DNA of 6,153 nt from Methanomethylicus sp964513415. GTDB taxonomy: Archaea > Thermoproteota > Methanomethylicia > Methanomethylicales > Methanomethylicaceae. Of the stretch, positions 5,558-6,153 are shown in pieces (position 1 is the first letter of the stretch; each line of letters starts with the position of its first letter). The translations under genes were made by a program, and so were the position numbers. Below the pieces are notes generated by a model. It was not told the DNA's origin. It was given only the letters and a program-made list of their open reading frames with translations, and ran no database searches. Location of the stretch: assembly GCA_964513415.1 (NCBI GenBank), contig CAZEMX010000117.1, forward strand, positions 1-6,153, given 5' to 3'.

Positions 5558-6153
5558 GCATTGAGAATGATTCGGCGCGGCAGGTCAACATAATCATATC
5601 CGGAATCGGGGGTCAGGGCAACGTAAGGTCGGCGCAGATCCTCGGCGCCGCGGCCGTGAAGGCTGGACTCAGGGCGAGAATCTCCGACGTCTTCGGAATA
5701 GCGCAGAGAGGCGGCCCCGTGCTCAGCCATGTGCGGATCGGGAGCGAGATATATGGGAGCATGGTCAGCAGCCACGGCGCGGATGTCGTCGTGGGGCTCG
5801 AGCCAATGGAGGCGCTTCGGGGGGTAGCGCAGTTTCTCAGGCCGGGTGGTACGGCGATCATCAGCATGCGACCGGTTCCTCCAGTCGAGGTCAACATTGG
5901 CAAGGCGTCATACCCTGATATGGATGCGTTGCTGCGGACCATTAGGAAGGCGGCATCGAAGATCATCACGCTTGACGCGACGAAGATCGCCGAGGATGTG
6001 GGCATACCCATCGCCGCCAACATCGTCATGCTGGGCGTCCTTGCAGGGTCCGGTCTGCTCCCGTTTGACAGCAAGATTCTAATCGAATCGATAAAGGAGA
6101 ACATTCCCCGCTCGCTGGAGCAGAACCTCAAGGCATTCGATGCGGGATTTGCG
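5554..6153 (+). CDS. iorB: Indolepyruvate:ferredoxin oxidoreductase, beta subunit (cut by window edge, 200 residues seen)
   Basis: IorB is the pyruvate:ferredoxin oxidoreductase gamma-domain partner of IorA and contributes to CoA handling in the complex. The 200 visible residues cover essentially the family's usual length (about 190-210), so only a short tail should be missing. The glycine-rich loop GIGGQGNV is at residues 17-24. The IorB signature DVFGIAQRGGPVLSHVRIG follows at about 46-64, and a region around AANIVMLGVLAG (149-160) is also typical. Its ATG overlaps the iorA stop as ATGA and has a perfect Shine-Dalgarno, so both subunits come from one mRNA. Codon use and GC match iorA. No anomalies were seen. 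Confidence 0.95.
   Translation, partial: MSIENDSARQVNIIISGIGGQGNVRSAQILGAAAVKAGLRARISDVFGIAQRGGPVLSHVRIGSEIYGSMVSSHGADVVVGLEPMEALRGVAQFLRPGGTAIISMRPVPPVEVNIGKASYPDMDALLRTIRKAASKIITLDATKIAEDVGIPIAANIVMLGVLAGSGLLPFDSKILIESIKENIPRSLEQNLKAFDAGFA

Overview
The window looks archaeal. Three gene products are typical of archaeal peptide or 2-oxoacid metabolism. Several start codons sit about 25-40 bases downstream of TATA/BRE-like boxes rather than bacterial -35/-10 pairs, and one mRNA may be leaderless. The flanking genes are about 60% GC in a hand-counted sample. A moderate-GC euryarchaeal or Thermoplasmatota-type genome, possibly Methanomassiliicoccales-like, would fit, but nothing here fixes the lineage.

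Layout. Positions 1-968 (minus strand) hold acdB, the beta subunit of ADP-forming acetyl/acyl-CoA synthetase, followed two bases later by the start of a PfkB-family kinase cut by the window edge. Positions 969-1310 are an AT-rich divergent control region with two TATA-like boxes, a 23-base imperfect direct repeat and one doubtful small minus-strand ORF. Positions 1226-2998 (plus strand) encode an extracytoplasmic YtcJ-type amidohydrolase. Its signal/anchor segment lies in a frame with no convincing start codon, just after a phased A AAA AAA slippery heptamer. Positions 2999-3622 are GC-poor and carry no gene I can defend. Positions 3623-6153 (plus strand) are iorA and the nearly complete iorB, overlapping by ATGA.

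How the genes work together. IorAB oxidatively decarboxylates aryl pyruvates (the transamination products of Trp, Phe and Tyr) to aryl-acetyl-CoA and reduces ferredoxin. ADP-forming acyl-CoA synthetases turn such thioesters into free acid plus ATP. IorAB and AcdB are therefore consecutive steps of amino-acid fermentation, and they lie head to head here on either side of the amidohydrolase. The amidohydrolase differs from them in base composition and predicted location, and looks like an accessory insertion in this locus.

The most unusual points are the possible -1 frameshift (or homopolymer error) at the start of the amidohydrolase, its high density of N-glycosylation sequons, and the direct repeat in the acdB control region. 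I see no CRISPR array, tRNA, rRNA or intact mobile element, and I do not claim a new system.
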